DNA from: Shewanella donghaensis | GTDB lineage: Bacteria; Pseudomonadota; Gammaproteobacteria; Enterobacterales; Shewanellaceae | Assembly: GCF_007567505.1 (NCBI RefSeq) | Contig: NZ_CP041783.1 | Location: forward strand, 4,402,001-4,466,000 | Direction of reading: 5' to 3' | Length of the DNA: 64,000 nucleotides | Part shown: one piece after another, positions 35,237-44,958 of the stretch | Layout of the letters: every line of letters starts with the position of its first letter | Position numbering within the stretch: the stretch's first letter is position 1 | Translations under genes and position numbers: made by a program | The notes under the pieces: generated by a model | Seen by the model: the letters and a program-made list of their open reading frames with translations, nothing else | Databases searched by the model: none | What the model was told of the DNA's origin: nothing

Positions 35237-35722
35237 ATGCTTTTATTATTTAAGTCGTTTTGCTATCGCACAGTTTTAACAACGGTATTGAGTCTTTATT
35301 GCGTTTCTGTTGGTGCGCAAATAGTCATCATGGAAGTGCAGCCAATAAAATTTCCGAAAGTCTTACAAAATAGCGGTTTAAGTACTACTGTTGTGATTAA
35401 CTGGAAAGGGGCTATTGGTAATTCAACTAACTCAACATTACTTGATAGTGATTATTCTCAAGGACGTTACTATATAACTTCTGATACATCTGCTCCAATT
35501 GATATTGACTTTACTAGCTTAGGTAATGAACCACTTATCCAGCTAAAAAACTTTAAGGTTCGCTATAAAAATAAAACCTATAAAACCTTTCCGATTCTTG
35601 GTTTAGATAACCCAGGAACTGGGGGGGAGTATATCGATATTGGTGCAAAAGTTGTGGCGAATAAGAAGTCGAGCCAAGGTTTTAAAGCCCTTCAATACTC
35701 ATTAAGTGTTCAAGAGCAGTAG
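35237..35722 (+). CDS. Secreted protein with DUF4402-like pattern, possible third pilus subunit
   Basis: 161 residues with a signal peptide (LTTVLSLYCVSVGA, cleavage near residue 27). Mature part is beta-rich and follows the DUF4402 order loosely: PIKFPKVLQN near the start, GRYYITSDTSAPIDIDF in the middle, EYIDIGAKVVAN and LQYSLSVQE at the end. No cysteine pair in the mature part. It is transcribed divergently from the pilin operon. I infer it is an extra pilus subunit or adhesin; a solitary secreted protein is also possible. A shared terminator separates it from valS. Confidence 0.6.
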   Translation: MLLLFKSFCYRTVLTTVLSLYCVSVGAQIVIMEVQPIKFPKVLQNSGLSTTVVINWKGAIGNSTNSTLLDSDYSQGRYYITSDTSAPIDIDFTSLGNEPLIQLKNFKVRYKNKTYKTFPILGLDNPGTGGEYIDIGAKVVANKKSSQGFKALQYSLSVQEQ

Positions 35723-35760
35723 TACGATAAATATGCTTTATTTCATAAAAGATTCGAATA

Positions 35761-35797
35761 AAAAAGGCTATCAACCGAGGTTAATAGCCTTTTTTAT
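35761..35797. terminator. Bidirectional terminator between the secreted-protein gene and valS
   Basis: AAGGCTATCAACC/GGTTAATAGCCTT hairpin with one mismatch, A-run before and T-run after. Confidence 0.85.
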
Positions 35798-35816
35798 AGT
35801 ATTTAAAGACTGGTTA

Positions 35817-38732
35817 TTAGCTTTCTAATTTAGCCAATTCTGCTTTTTGTTCAGTGAGCTTATCTATATCACGTTGATATTCAGCTTGCTTAGCGCGCTC
35901 TTTTTCAATCACGGCAGCAGGGGCTTTAGCTACAAAACCTTGGTTAGATAACTTGCCTTCAATGCGCTTGAACTCACCAGCCGCTTTTTCAAGTAGCTTG
36001 TCGATACGCGCCACTTCTTTAGCAACATCGATAAGACCCGCCATTGGGATAAGTAGCTCCATGTCACCCACAAGTTGCGTGGTCGACATTGGCGCAGTTT
36101 CTCCATCAGCTAGAATCGTCATTGATTCAAGCTTCGCTAGGGTCTTGAAGAAAGTTTGGTTAGCTTCAAGACGGGCTTTATCTTGCTCACTCACGCCGCG
36201 AAGTAGGGCATTAAGTGGCTTAGATGGGGCAATGTTTAGCTCGGCGCGAATGTTACGCACAGCGGTAATCACTTGCTTAACCCACTCTAAGTCTTCCATT
36301 GCTTGAGCATCAACTTTATCAGCTTGATATTCAGGGAATTGAGCTAGCATCAAGGTCTCACCTTCAACACCGGCTAGTGGCTTAACGCGCTGCCAGATAG
36401 TCTCTGTTAGGTAAGGCATCATTGGGTGCATTAGGCGCTGCATCTGCTCAAGTACATTCACTAGAGTATGACGGGTGCCACGCAGTTGCGCGTCAGTGCC
36501 ACTTTGCATTACTGGCTTAGTGAGCTCTAAGTACCAATCACAGAATTGATTCCAGGTGAATTCGTAAATAGTGTTAGCCGCTAAGTCGAAACGGTAGTTA
36601 TCCATGTGCTCGTGGAAGGTTTTAACGGTTTCATTGAACAGACCGATAATCCAGCGATCAGCTAGTGATAGCTCCATTGCGCCAGGCTTGCCATCAATCA
36701 AGATTTGGCCACAATCTAATGCTTCACCGATAGCATCATCAGCCGCATCTTCAGTTTGCATTTCTGTGTTCATCAGTACGTAGCGTGATGCGTTCCAGAT
36801 TTTGTTACAGAAACTGCGGTAACCATCAAGACGCTTCATATCCCAGTTAATATCACGACCGGTTGATGCCATAGACGCTAAGGTAAAGCGCAGTGCATCA
36901 GTACCATGTGCTTCGATACCTTCACTGAATTCTTTACGGGTGCTCTTTTCAATTTTAGCGGCCATTTTAGGCTGCATCATGTTACCAGTACGTTTTTGAA
37001 CTAATGCTTCAAGATCGATACCGTCAATCATGTCTAAAGGATCTAATACGTTACCTTTAGATTTTGACATCTTGTTACCGACTTCATCACGAATAAGGCC
37101 TGTGACATAAACGGTCTTAAATGGCACCTGTGGCTTACCGTTTTCATCTTTGATGAAATGCATGGTCATCATGATCATGCGGGCAACCCAGAAGAAGATG
37201 ATGTCAAAACCAGTAACCAGCACATCTGTAGGATGGAAAGCTTTAAGCTCAGCAGTATCTTTTGGCCAGCCCAAAGTAGAGAAAGTCCATAATGCAGAGC
37301 TAAACCAAGTATCGAGTACATCGTTGTCTTGGCGTAGTACCACTGAATCAGCAAGCTTGTGCTTAGCACGAACTTCAACTTCATCACGACCTACATAAAC
37401 TTTACCTGACTCATCATACCAAGCTGGGATTCGGTGTCCCCACCAAAGTTGGCGTGAGATACACCAGTCGTTGATATCACGCATCCACGAGTTGTACATG
37501 TTCTCGTATTGCTGTGGCACAAATTTAATGTCGCCGTTATCTACTGCTTCCATGGCTGTTTTAGCCATTGGTGCAACAGATACATACCATTGGTCAGTAA
37601 GTAATGGCTCAATAACAACGCCAGAGCGGTCGCCATAAGGCACTTTTAATCCGTGAGGATCGACTTTGCCAAGTAGACCTAGAGTTTCAAGTTCAGCAAC
37701 AACCGCTTTACGCGCTTCAAAACGGTCAAGACCTGCGTAACGCTCTGGCAGTGTACCGTCTAATTCGTTGTTTGCTGTTCCGTCAGTATTCACCACTTCA
37801 GCGATTGAGCGGATAGCCGCATCAAAAGTCAAAATGTTGTACATAGGCAATTCGTGACGTTTACCGACTTCATAATCGTTAAAGTCATGAGCTGGGGTGA
37901 TTTTCACACAACCAGTTCCAAAATCCATATCTACATAATCGTCAGCAACGATTGGGATAAGACGGTTAACAATTGGCAAATGAATAAACTTACCGATAAG
38001 TGAAGCGTAACGCTCATCGTCTGGATGAACGGCTACAGCGCTATCACCTAGCATGGTCTCTGGACGCGTGGTGGCAATCTCTAAGTAATCTTTACCATCA
38101 CTGGTTAATGCACCTTCAGCAAGCGGATAGCGGAAATGCCACATGCTGCCTTGCTTTTCTTTGTTCTCAACTTCTAAATCAGAAATTGCTGTGTGAAGTT
38201 CTGGATCCCAGTTAACTAAACGCTTACCGCGATAAATCATCTCATCTTCGTATAGGCGTACAAACACTTCTTGTACAGCTTCTGACATGCCTTCGTCCAT
38301 GGTGAAACGCTCACGTTCCCAATCAACTGACGCGCCAAGGCGACGTAGCTGTTTAGTAATGGTGCCACCAGATTCTTTTTTCCAGTCCCAGATGCGATCG
38401 ATAAAGTTTTCGCGGCCTAGGTCGTGACGGTTTAAACCTTCTTCAGCAAAGACTTTACGCTCAACCAACATTTGCGTGGCAATACCCGCGTGGTCAGTAC
38501 CGACCTGCCAAAGAGTGTTTTTGCCCTTCATGCGTTGGTAACGCGTTAACGTATCCATGATGGTATCTTGGAAAGCATGACCCATGTGCAAACTACCCGT
38601 CACATTTGGCGGTGGGATCATGATGCAATAGTTGCCTTGAGACTCGTCGCCATGTGGCTTGAAGTAACCTTTCTCTTCCCAGTTTTGGTAAAGAGACTGT
38701 TCGATAGACTGCGGGTTATATGTTTTTTCCAT
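35817..38732 (-). CDS. valS: Valyl-tRNA synthetase ValS
   Basis: Charges tRNA-Val. 971 residues, a little longer than E. coli ValS (951). Class I synthetase: HIGH-type motif PPPNVTGSLHMGHA (about residues 41-54), editing domain with TTRPETMLGD, KMSKS motif NKMSKSKGNVLDP, anticodon-binding domain with WNASRYVLMN, and the C-terminal coiled-coil (ARIDKLLEKAAGEFKRIEGKL). ATG 38732. holC lies upstream by about 90 bases on the same strand, and pepA further upstream, the usual pepA-holC-valS order. Confidence 0.98.
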   Translation of the reverse strand: MEKTYNPQSIEQSLYQNWEEKGYFKPHGDESQGNYCIMIPPPNVTGSLHMGHAFQDTIMDTLTRYQRMKGKNTLWQVGTDHAGIATQMLVERKVFAEEGLNRHDLGRENFIDRIWDWKKESGGTITKQLRRLGASVDWERERFTMDEGMSEAVQEVFVRLYEDEMIYRGKRLVNWDPELHTAISDLEVENKEKQGSMWHFRYPLAEGALTSDGKDYLEIATTRPETMLGDSAVAVHPDDERYASLIGKFIHLPIVNRLIPIVADDYVDMDFGTGCVKITPAHDFNDYEVGKRHELPMYNILTFDAAIRSIAEVVNTDGTANNELDGTLPERYAGLDRFEARKAVVAELETLGLLGKVDPHGLKVPYGDRSGVVIEPLLTDQWYVSVAPMAKTAMEAVDNGDIKFVPQQYENMYNSWMRDINDWCISRQLWWGHRIPAWYDESGKVYVGRDEVEVRAKHKLADSVVLRQDNDVLDTWFSSALWTFSTLGWPKDTAELKAFHPTDVLVTGFDIIFFWVARMIMMTMHFIKDENGKPQVPFKTVYVTGLIRDEVGNKMSKSKGNVLDPLDMIDGIDLEALVQKRTGNMMQPKMAAKIEKSTRKEFSEGIEAHGTDALRFTLASMASTGRDINWDMKRLDGYRSFCNKIWNASRYVLMNTEMQTEDAADDAIGEALDCGQILIDGKPGAMELSLADRWIIGLFNETVKTFHEHMDNYRFDLAANTIYEFTWNQFCDWYLELTKPVMQSGTDAQLRGTRHTLVNVLEQMQRLMHPMMPYLTETIWQRVKPLAGVEGETLMLAQFPEYQADKVDAQAMEDLEWVKQVITAVRNIRAELNIAPSKPLNALLRGVSEQDKARLEANQTFFKTLAKLESMTILADGETAPMSTTQLVGDMELLIPMAGLIDVAKEVARIDKLLEKAAGEFKRIEGKLSNQGFVAKAPAAVIEKERAKQAEYQRDIDKLTEQKAELAKLES

Positions 38733-38821
38733 GGGATCTATGTTTTCTCAATCTAAATTAATAGGTTGTATTGTTAACGAATCAACAATTCAAAATAAGG
38801 CTAAATTACTTATATTAATGA

Positions 38822-39271
38822 CTAAAATGGTAATTCAGCGGTGTCGAGTGTGATACCGAGTTGTTTGTATTCTCGATAACGTAATCGCGCAATATTTTTT
38901 AGTGCATCATCATTAGCTACAAAATCGATTATCTGCGGAAATTTTACCGCAAATGTCGGCACTTGGTCTGCAAGGTTAATTAACAGTTGGCGGCTTTTGT
39001 TTGCCCCAAGCTTGTCAAAACCAATTTCAACAGGTGAACCTGTAATAGGACCTTCACCTTTTAAGTTATGTGGCACAAATGCTGTTGGCTCAAATTGCCA
39101 TAATAATTCATCAATGGCATAGGCTTGTTGTTTGCTTTGGCAATGAATATAAACAAGCTTTTGCTGGCGATAATGCTGTTCTGCAATCTGACATGCCGCA
39201 AGGTATACACTTTCAGCCGCAGTGGCTTGAGTATTTAATGCTGGCATTAAGTAAAACAGAGTCTTTGACAT
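38822..39271 (-). CDS. holC: DNA polymerase III chi subunit HolC
   Basis: 149 residues. Chi links the clamp-loader to single-strand-binding protein in the replisome. Conserved features: YLMPALNTQATAAESVYLAACQIAEQHYRQ at the start, VYIHCQSKQQAYAIDELLW in the middle, and FVPHNLKGEGP with the following LI-NL segment. Position between pepA and valS matches most gammaproteobacteria. The 311 bases up to pepA contain a terminator, so holC may use its own promoter. Confidence 0.95.
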   Translation of the reverse strand: MSKTLFYLMPALNTQATAAESVYLAACQIAEQHYRQQKLVYIHCQSKQQAYAIDELLWQFEPTAFVPHNLKGEGPITGSPVEIGFDKLGANKSRQLLINLADQVPTFAVKFPQIIDFVANDDALKNIARLRYREYKQLGITLDTAELPF

Positions 39272-39583
39272 TATTTTAATTTTTGATGAAGTAAAGGCGA
39301 ATTTTACACTAAAACTATTGTTTGGGGCTAGGGCGATGAGGGGTTAATTTCGCTTAATTAGGCAGAATATACGCAATTATTAACAATCATTGTTTTAGGT
39401 GTTTGGGTTTTATTTGGGATAACCGTTTTTGTTTTTTGATTTGTCTTATCGATGAATTGAAGAGTCTTAATCTTCGGACACAAAAAAGGCGAAGTTTTCA
39501 CTTCGCCTTTCATTAATCACAGTGCCGTTAACTACAATGCTGTTAATTTAAGCGCTTTTAGCTCAAGCACTTTTTAACTCAAG
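39272..39583. other. Intergenic region between pepA and holC
   Basis: Holds the pepA terminator (39482-39510) and a degenerate CTCAA tandem repeat (39528-39589) running up to the pepA stop. The remaining 200 bases are AT-rich and may contain the holC promoter; I see no gene. Confidence 0.6.
39482..39510 (-). terminator. Terminator of pepA
   Basis: Perfect stem AAAGGCGAAG/CTTCGCCTTT with six-base loop; on the minus strand followed by a T-run. Confidence 0.9.
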
Positions 39584-39589
39584 TTACTC
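39528..39589. repeat. Degenerate 15-16 bp tandem repeat at the 3' end of pepA
   Basis: Four units starting at 39528, 39543, 39558 and 39574, approximate unit TTAACTCAAGCACTT. The last unit overlaps the pepA stop codon. The CTCAA core is shared with repeats at 23286 and 53278. Confidence 0.55.
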
Positions 39590-41092
39590 ACCTTGATCAA
39601 CGCCTGCGCGGTTAATCAAGAATTGGCTTAATATCGGTACAGGACGACCTGTAGAGCCTTTATTTGCGCCACTGTTCCAAGCTGTGCCTGCAACATCAAG
39701 ATGTGCCCAGTTATATTTCTTAGTAAAGCGCGATAAGAAACAAGCTGCAGTAATAGAACCTGCTGGACGACCACCTAAGTTAGTCATGTCTGCAAATGGG
39801 CTTTCAAGCATCTCTTGATACTCATCCCATATTGGCATGCGCCACGCACGGTCACCTGATTGCTCACCAGCATTAAGTAGTTCATGGGCTAGTGGATTAT
39901 GAGATGAGAATAAACCTGAAGCATGTTTACCTAATGCAATAACACAAGCACCGGTTAGGGTCGCTGTATCAATAACCAGTTCAGGGTCAAAGCGCTCAAC
40001 GTAAGTCAGTACGTCACATAATACTAAGCGACCTTCTGCATCAGTATTAAGTACTTCAACAGTTTGACCTGACATTGTTGTTAAGATATCACCTGGACGG
40101 TAAGCATCACCTGCAGGCATGTTTTCACAACCTGCAAGAATACCAATAACGTTAATTGGTAAGTTCATTTCACATAATGCTTTCATCACACCAATAACAC
40201 CGGCGGCGCCGCCCATGTCATATTTCATCTCGTCCATGCCATCGCCTGGCTTTAATGAGATGCCGCCAGAATCGAAGGTTAACCCTTTACCGACTAAAAC
40301 GATGGGTTTTTGTGTCTCATCAACAGCACCCTTATATTCCATCACAGTCATGATAGATTCATTGGCACTGGCACGGCCTACTGCAAGATATGAATTCATA
40401 CCGAGTTTAGCCATTTGCTCTTCGCCGATGGTTGTCACGGTTAACGTGTCATGGTTTTCTGCAATTTGGCGAGCCTGTGAGGCAAGGTAAGCTGGGTTAC
40501 AAATGTTTGGTGGCATATTGGCAACGTCACGACATAAATGCATACCAGATGAAACTGCCATACCATGGTCGATAGCGCGTTCGCCAAGTGTTAGTTCGCG
40601 ACGAGTCGGTACGTTGAATACCATTTTACGTAATGGACGACGAGTTTCGCCTTTACGGGTTTTAAGCGCATCAAAACTATATAAACTGTTATAAGTTGTT
40701 TCAACCGCTTGGCGTACTTTCCAATATGTATCGCGACCTTTAACGTGCAATTCAGTTAAGAAGCAAACCGCTTCCATTGAACCCGTTTCGTTTAGAGTAT
40801 TGATGGTTTTAGTGATGATTTGTTTGTATTGGCGTTCATCAAGTTCGCGCTCTTTACCACAACCAACCAATAACACGCGCTCACTGAGCACGTTTGGTAC
40901 ATGATGCAACAATAGCATCTGTCCAGGCTTGCCTTCTAAATCACCACGACGAAGTAGGTTACTAATATAACCTTCACTGATTTTATCTAATTGCTCCGCG
41001 ATACCAGATAAACGACGAGGTTCGTATACACCGACAACGATACAAGCTGATCGTTGCTTCTCGGGGCTGCCGCTCTTTACGCTAAATTCCAT
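39584..41092 (-). CDS. pepA: Leucyl aminopeptidase PepA
   Basis: M17 di-zinc aminopeptidase, 502 residues; in E. coli it also acts as an architectural DNA-binding protein. Start ATG 41092 is preceded by AGGAG at good spacing; an upstream in-frame GTG is ignored. Catalytic region: VGKGLTFDSGGISLKPG with metal-binding lysine and aspartate, DMGGAAGVIG, and the signature NTDAEGRLVLCD. Substrates are peptides with N-terminal Leu and others. Divergent from lptF-lptG, the order conserved in gammaproteobacteria. One N-terminal region (about 1-170) is the DNA-contacting domain in the family. Confidence 0.97.
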   Translation of the reverse strand: MEFSVKSGSPEKQRSACIVVGVYEPRRLSGIAEQLDKISEGYISNLLRRGDLEGKPGQMLLLHHVPNVLSERVLLVGCGKERELDERQYKQIITKTINTLNETGSMEAVCFLTELHVKGRDTYWKVRQAVETTYNSLYSFDALKTRKGETRRPLRKMVFNVPTRRELTLGERAIDHGMAVSSGMHLCRDVANMPPNICNPAYLASQARQIAENHDTLTVTTIGEEQMAKLGMNSYLAVGRASANESIMTVMEYKGAVDETQKPIVLVGKGLTFDSGGISLKPGDGMDEMKYDMGGAAGVIGVMKALCEMNLPINVIGILAGCENMPAGDAYRPGDILTTMSGQTVEVLNTDAEGRLVLCDVLTYVERFDPELVIDTATLTGACVIALGKHASGLFSSHNPLAHELLNAGEQSGDRAWRMPIWDEYQEMLESPFADMTNLGGRPAGSITAACFLSRFTKKYNWAHLDVAGTAWNSGANKGSTGRPVPILSQFLINRAGVDQGE

Positions 41093-41346
41093 GAGCACTC
41101 CTAGATTATTAAAGACAAATTTTTATATTTATTAGATAATGTTTTAATTAGGCTTGTTAAGCCGAATTTACAACCCTTTAAGGAAATAAATCCTTGGTGA
41201 TTTTCTGTTTTATCAGCTAAATGAATTACACTTAAAGAAGCTCACGAGCTGGTCAGAAAACTATCAAAAACTGCTAAAAGCAGACATTTATAGTGAATTT
41301 ACTCTGATACCAGCAAAAAGACAAGTTTAGACAGTGGATCCTACCT

Positions 41347-42459
41347 GTGATTGTATTTAGATACTTAATCGTTGAAGTTTTAAAAGCCCAATTTGCGATA
41401 CTTTTGGTGTTGTTAACTATTTTTATTAGCCAGCAATTCGTGCGTGTATTGGGTGATGCCTCTGATGGCGAGTTTCCAGCAACGCTGGTACTGACTTTAT
41501 TGGGGCTCAATTTACCGCAATTAACTGTGTTGGTGCTGCCGTTAAGTTTTTTCTTAGCGATTTTACTGGCACACGGTCGAATGTACGCCGAAAATGAAAT
41601 GACCGTATTGCATGGCGTTGGGATCAGCGAATGGTATGTAACACGCGTTACCTTGCTGATTGCGGTCGTTAACTTAGTTTTTACCTGTATTTTATCGGTT
41701 TACGTTGGTCCGTGGGCGGAAGAAAAACAAAATCAAGTCTTAGAGCAAGCTCAATCTGAAGCGGGTTTAGCGGCGATTACTCAAGGACGATTCCAAGCCA
41801 GTCCCAATGGCAGAGCAGTATTGTTTGTTGAAAAAATTTCCAAATCAAATGAATTACAAAAAGTATTTGTAGCACAGCTTCCAGATCCTGAAGATGAAGC
41901 GGGTCTAACTAATATTGTTGTTTCTGAAAATGGTCGCGTTGTAGAAGATAAGTTTGGCAGTCAGCAATTACAATTAGATAACGGTATTCGTTATCAAGGT
42001 AGTGCTCAAAACCTTGATTACCAAATGATTGAATTCGGCGGCTACCGAATGGAAATCAAAGAACAAGAAGTTGACGAACGTCGTCGTAAGCTATCGGCTT
42101 TACCTGTCAATGAACTACTTGCTACTCCTGGACCTGAAGCCGCAGCAGAATTTCATTGGCGATTAGCTTTGCCACTTGCTATTCCATTAATGACATTAAT
42201 TGCAGTGCCACTGGCGAGAGTGAATGTTAGGCAAGGTAAATTTGCCAAAATGTTCCCTGCCATTTTACTTTATTTAGGTTACTTCGGCTTAATGGTTGCA
42301 GGGCGTAAAGCCCTTGAAGATGAAGTAATTCCACAAATATTGGGAATGTGGTGGATCCATGGCTCAGCATTTATTATAGGGCTGCTTCTACTGGGTAAAG
42401 AAAGACCGAATGGTGCTAAAATATTGCAGTTATTTAAACGCAAGCAGGAGACGGTATGA
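41347..42459 (+). CDS. lptF: LPS export permease subunit LptF
   Basis: Inner-membrane half of the LptB2FGC transporter that extracts LPS from the membrane and pushes it across the periplasmic bridge to LptD. 370 residues with six membrane segments (three N-terminal, three C-terminal) around a periplasmic beta-jellyroll (about residues 120-265). The start is a GTG at 41347 (MIVFRYLIVEVLKAQ), as is usual for this gene's N-terminus. The stop overlaps the lptG start by four bases (ATGA). Confidence 0.96.
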   Translation: MIVFRYLIVEVLKAQFAILLVLLTIFISQQFVRVLGDASDGEFPATLVLTLLGLNLPQLTVLVLPLSFFLAILLAHGRMYAENEMTVLHGVGISEWYVTRVTLLIAVVNLVFTCILSVYVGPWAEEKQNQVLEQAQSEAGLAAITQGRFQASPNGRAVLFVEKISKSNELQKVFVAQLPDPEDEAGLTNIVVSENGRVVEDKFGSQQLQLDNGIRYQGSAQNLDYQMIEFGGYRMEIKEQEVDERRRKLSALPVNELLATPGPEAAAEFHWRLALPLAIPLMTLIAVPLARVNVRQGKFAKMFPAILLYLGYFGLMVAGRKALEDEVIPQILGMWWIHGSAFIIGLLLLGKERPNGAKILQLFKRKQETV

Positions 42460-43514
42460 GAATATTAGATCTCTATATTGCCAGGGCTATTATCGGTACG
42501 TCTGCTTTATGTTTACTCATTTTAACCGGATTATCAGGCATCATTAAATGGGTTGATCAGCTACGGGTGGTAGGCCGCGGTGCTTACACCATGTTTGATG
42601 CGATTATTTATGTAATTTACTTAATCCCCCGTGATATCGAATTGTTTTTTCCTATTGCTGTGTTGCTTGGTGCGCTCATCGGTATGGGCATGCTGGCGTC
42701 TAATTCTGAATTAGTGGTCATGCAAGCATCAGGCATGTCGCGACTGCAAATCACCATTTCTGCGATGAAAACGGCTATTCCATTGATGATTGTGGTTATG
42801 GCGCTTGGAGAATGGGGCGCGCCTGTTGCCGAACGAAGCGCTAAAGAGTTACAAGCGACTAAGGTTTCTGGTGGTAGTTTAATTAAATCCCATCGAGGAG
42901 TTTGGGCAAGAGATGGCGACTTATTCGTTAATATTGGAGAAGTTGAAACAATAAATACCCTCAATAACATTACTTTCTATGAATTTAATGATGACTTAAA
43001 ACTCACCAAAATGACGCAAGCGACTCGGGCTATTTTTTCCAATGATGTATGGCGACTTATCGACGTTAAAAACACCATTGTTACCGATGATAAAATCAGT
43101 CTCGAATATCAAGAAGAGCGAGTGTGGAACTCAACACTAACACCGGACAAACTCAGTGTCGTTTCAGTTAAGCCTGAAGCATTAAGTATCCAAGGTTTGA
43201 TTGGTTATTTAGAATACCTTAACGTTAACCAACAAGATCCCAGTCGATACGAATTAGCGCTATGGCGTAAAATTATGCAACCAATTACGGTCGCAGTGAT
43301 GATACTTGTGGCTTTATCTTTTGTCTTTGGCCCGCTCAGAACTGTGACTATGGGGGCGAGAGTGCTGTTAGGTGTGGTCGCTGGCTTTAGTTTCTATATT
43401 TGCAGTGAGATATTTGGCCCGTTGAGTCTTGTTTATGGTTTGCCTGCTTATATCAGCGCGGCAATGCCAGCCTTCCTCTTTAGTATTGGTGCCTTGTATT
43501 ACATCAGGAAATAA
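42456..43514 (+). CDS. lptG: LPS export permease subunit LptG
   Basis: Partner of LptF in the same ABC transporter. 352 residues: LDLYIARAIIGT at the start, six membrane segments, a central periplasmic jellyroll (about residues 130-270), closing helices rich in Gly/Phe (FGPLRTVTMGARVLLG). The ATGA overlap with lptF implies coupled translation and one-to-one subunits. A strong terminator follows. Confidence 0.96.
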   Translation: MRILDLYIARAIIGTSALCLLILTGLSGIIKWVDQLRVVGRGAYTMFDAIIYVIYLIPRDIELFFPIAVLLGALIGMGMLASNSELVVMQASGMSRLQITISAMKTAIPLMIVVMALGEWGAPVAERSAKELQATKVSGGSLIKSHRGVWARDGDLFVNIGEVETINTLNNITFYEFNDDLKLTKMTQATRAIFSNDVWRLIDVKNTIVTDDKISLEYQEERVWNSTLTPDKLSVVSVKPEALSIQGLIGYLEYLNVNQQDPSRYELALWRKIMQPITVAVMILVALSFVFGPLRTVTMGARVLLGVVAGFSFYICSEIFGPLSLVYGLPAYISAAMPAFLFSIGALYYIRK

Positions 43515-43534
43515 TAGACAAATTAATTCAAAAT

Positions 43535-43576
43535 AAAAAAGCCCCAATGACGTAGCGTCATTGGGGCTTTTTTAGA
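43535..43576. terminator. Bidirectional terminator between lptG and the diguanylate cyclase gene
   Basis: AAAGCCCCAATGACG/CGTCATTGGGGCTTT-type stem of about 15 bp with a small loop, A-run before and T-run after. Confidence 0.93.
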
Positions 43577-43597
43577 TGAATGACTATTAACAATGAG

Positions 43598-44719
43598 TTA
43601 AAGAACAGAGTTCGTTGATCCTTTGGGCCAAACGCAATCTCGTCCGTTGTCTTTAGCCTGATAAAGGTTAACATCAGCTTGATTAATTGCGGCATCGATA
43701 CTTTGTTGTATATCTGCTTGTCCGACTCCAATACTCACCGTAATTTTAAGCTCAATATCATTAAATTTCAGCTTAGTTTCTTTAATTGATTTCCTGATTT
43801 TTTCCGCGACTTCGTAGGCATCATTAAAGTGCGTATAAGGCAGTAGAATTAAAAACTCTTCACCGCCCCAGCGAGAAATCATATCTTGCTGACGTAAGGT
43901 TTGTAAAAATAATTGTGCTAGCTTTACCAATACTTTATCGCCGTATTCATGGCCATATTGGTCATTTACCTGTTTAAAGAAATCAATATCCACAAGCAAA
44001 ATACTCATGTCGGTTTTATTTCGAATGACTCTGGCATATTCATAGTTAAGTTGTTCCATCATCGCCCGGCGATTGGGGATGTTGGTAAGATGATCTCGCC
44101 TTGCTTGGAGCTCGAATTTTTGGCTTAGCTGGGTGATGTGTAGATAAGATTGAAAGCGGGAGTGCTCATAATAGCCAGATAAAAAAGTCAGCGTTATTAA
44201 CGAATACAGTACACGCGTTTTAAATTCATAGGTGTATTGTGCTTGCAGTAATTGGTCATCGGGATAAAACATGATGATGCAGTAACAAACGATAAATAGC
44301 AGTGTATTTATGGTGCCGCCTTTTAACCCACCAAAAAACATCATTACCGGTGGCACTAAAAATATCCATAACGGGCCAGTATTGTTGGCACCACCGCTAT
44401 AGACCAAATATAGCATCAAGCAGAGTAAGCTCACTTGAATTAAATTGCTGGAGGTTTTAAAACGGTATTTTTTAAGAAACAACCAATGATATTGCAGTGA
44501 AAGAAAGAACAATAAACTCGACGTTAATAGTGCAAAAGCAAGTTGGCCATTATCTTCAAAGTAGGCATTGAGTCCCAGTAATATTGTGATAAAAAAGCCG
44601 ACAAAGCCGAACCAATTGATAATCAGTATCTTATGACGTTTTTCAGGATCGTCACAATGTTCTGTACCACTGTTCAGATATTCAAGAAGTGCTTTTTTAA
44701 TCTGTTGTTTATTAAGCAA
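43598..44719 (-). CDS. Membrane-bound GGDEF diguanylate cyclase
   Basis: 373 residues. N-terminal membrane region with about six helices (about residues 28-195), then a GGDEF domain beginning RDHLTNIPNRRAMMEQ with the active-site loop SRWGGEEFLILL. The inhibitory I-site RxxD lies five residues before GGEEF (RQQD), so product feedback is likely retained. Makes cyclic di-GMP from GTP, favouring biofilm or surface life; the membrane part probably senses a signal not identifiable here. Starts at 44719; converges with lptG. Confidence 0.92.
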   Translation of the reverse strand: MLNKQQIKKALLEYLNSGTEHCDDPEKRHKILIINWFGFVGFFITILLGLNAYFEDNGQLAFALLTSSLLFFLSLQYHWLFLKKYRFKTSSNLIQVSLLCLMLYLVYSGGANNTGPLWIFLVPPVMMFFGGLKGGTINTLLFIVCYCIIMFYPDDQLLQAQYTYEFKTRVLYSLITLTFLSGYYEHSRFQSYLHITQLSQKFELQARRDHLTNIPNRRAMMEQLNYEYARVIRNKTDMSILLVDIDFFKQVNDQYGHEYGDKVLVKLAQLFLQTLRQQDMISRWGGEEFLILLPYTHFNDAYEVAEKIRKSIKETKLKFNDIELKITVSIGVGQADIQQSIDAAINQADVNLYQAKDNGRDCVWPKGSTNSVL

Positions 44720-44891
44720 AACGAGGGGAGTGCCTTAATGAGTATTGATGATTCGGATTTTAGGTTTAAAGTTAAGACATAAACTATGTTACTTAACATA
44801 TACCAGTTAGTTATGAATACCAAATCACTATTTACAATAGCGGCTTTAACTTTAAAGGGTTTGATCGTTATGAGTGTAAAACGGGGATAAT

Positions 44892-44930
44892 AATAACCCG
44901 CCGAAATAATAAATTAGCTGGCGGGTTATT
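44892..44930 (-). terminator. Hairpin downstream of the RDD gene
   Basis: 11-bp perfect arms AATAACCCGCC/GGCGGGTTATT with a 17-base loop, about 30 bases past the RDD stop on the minus strand. T content after the stem is modest. Confidence 0.55.
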
Positions 44931-44958
44931 GGGAAGGTGTTGCTTGTTGCTGGGTTAA

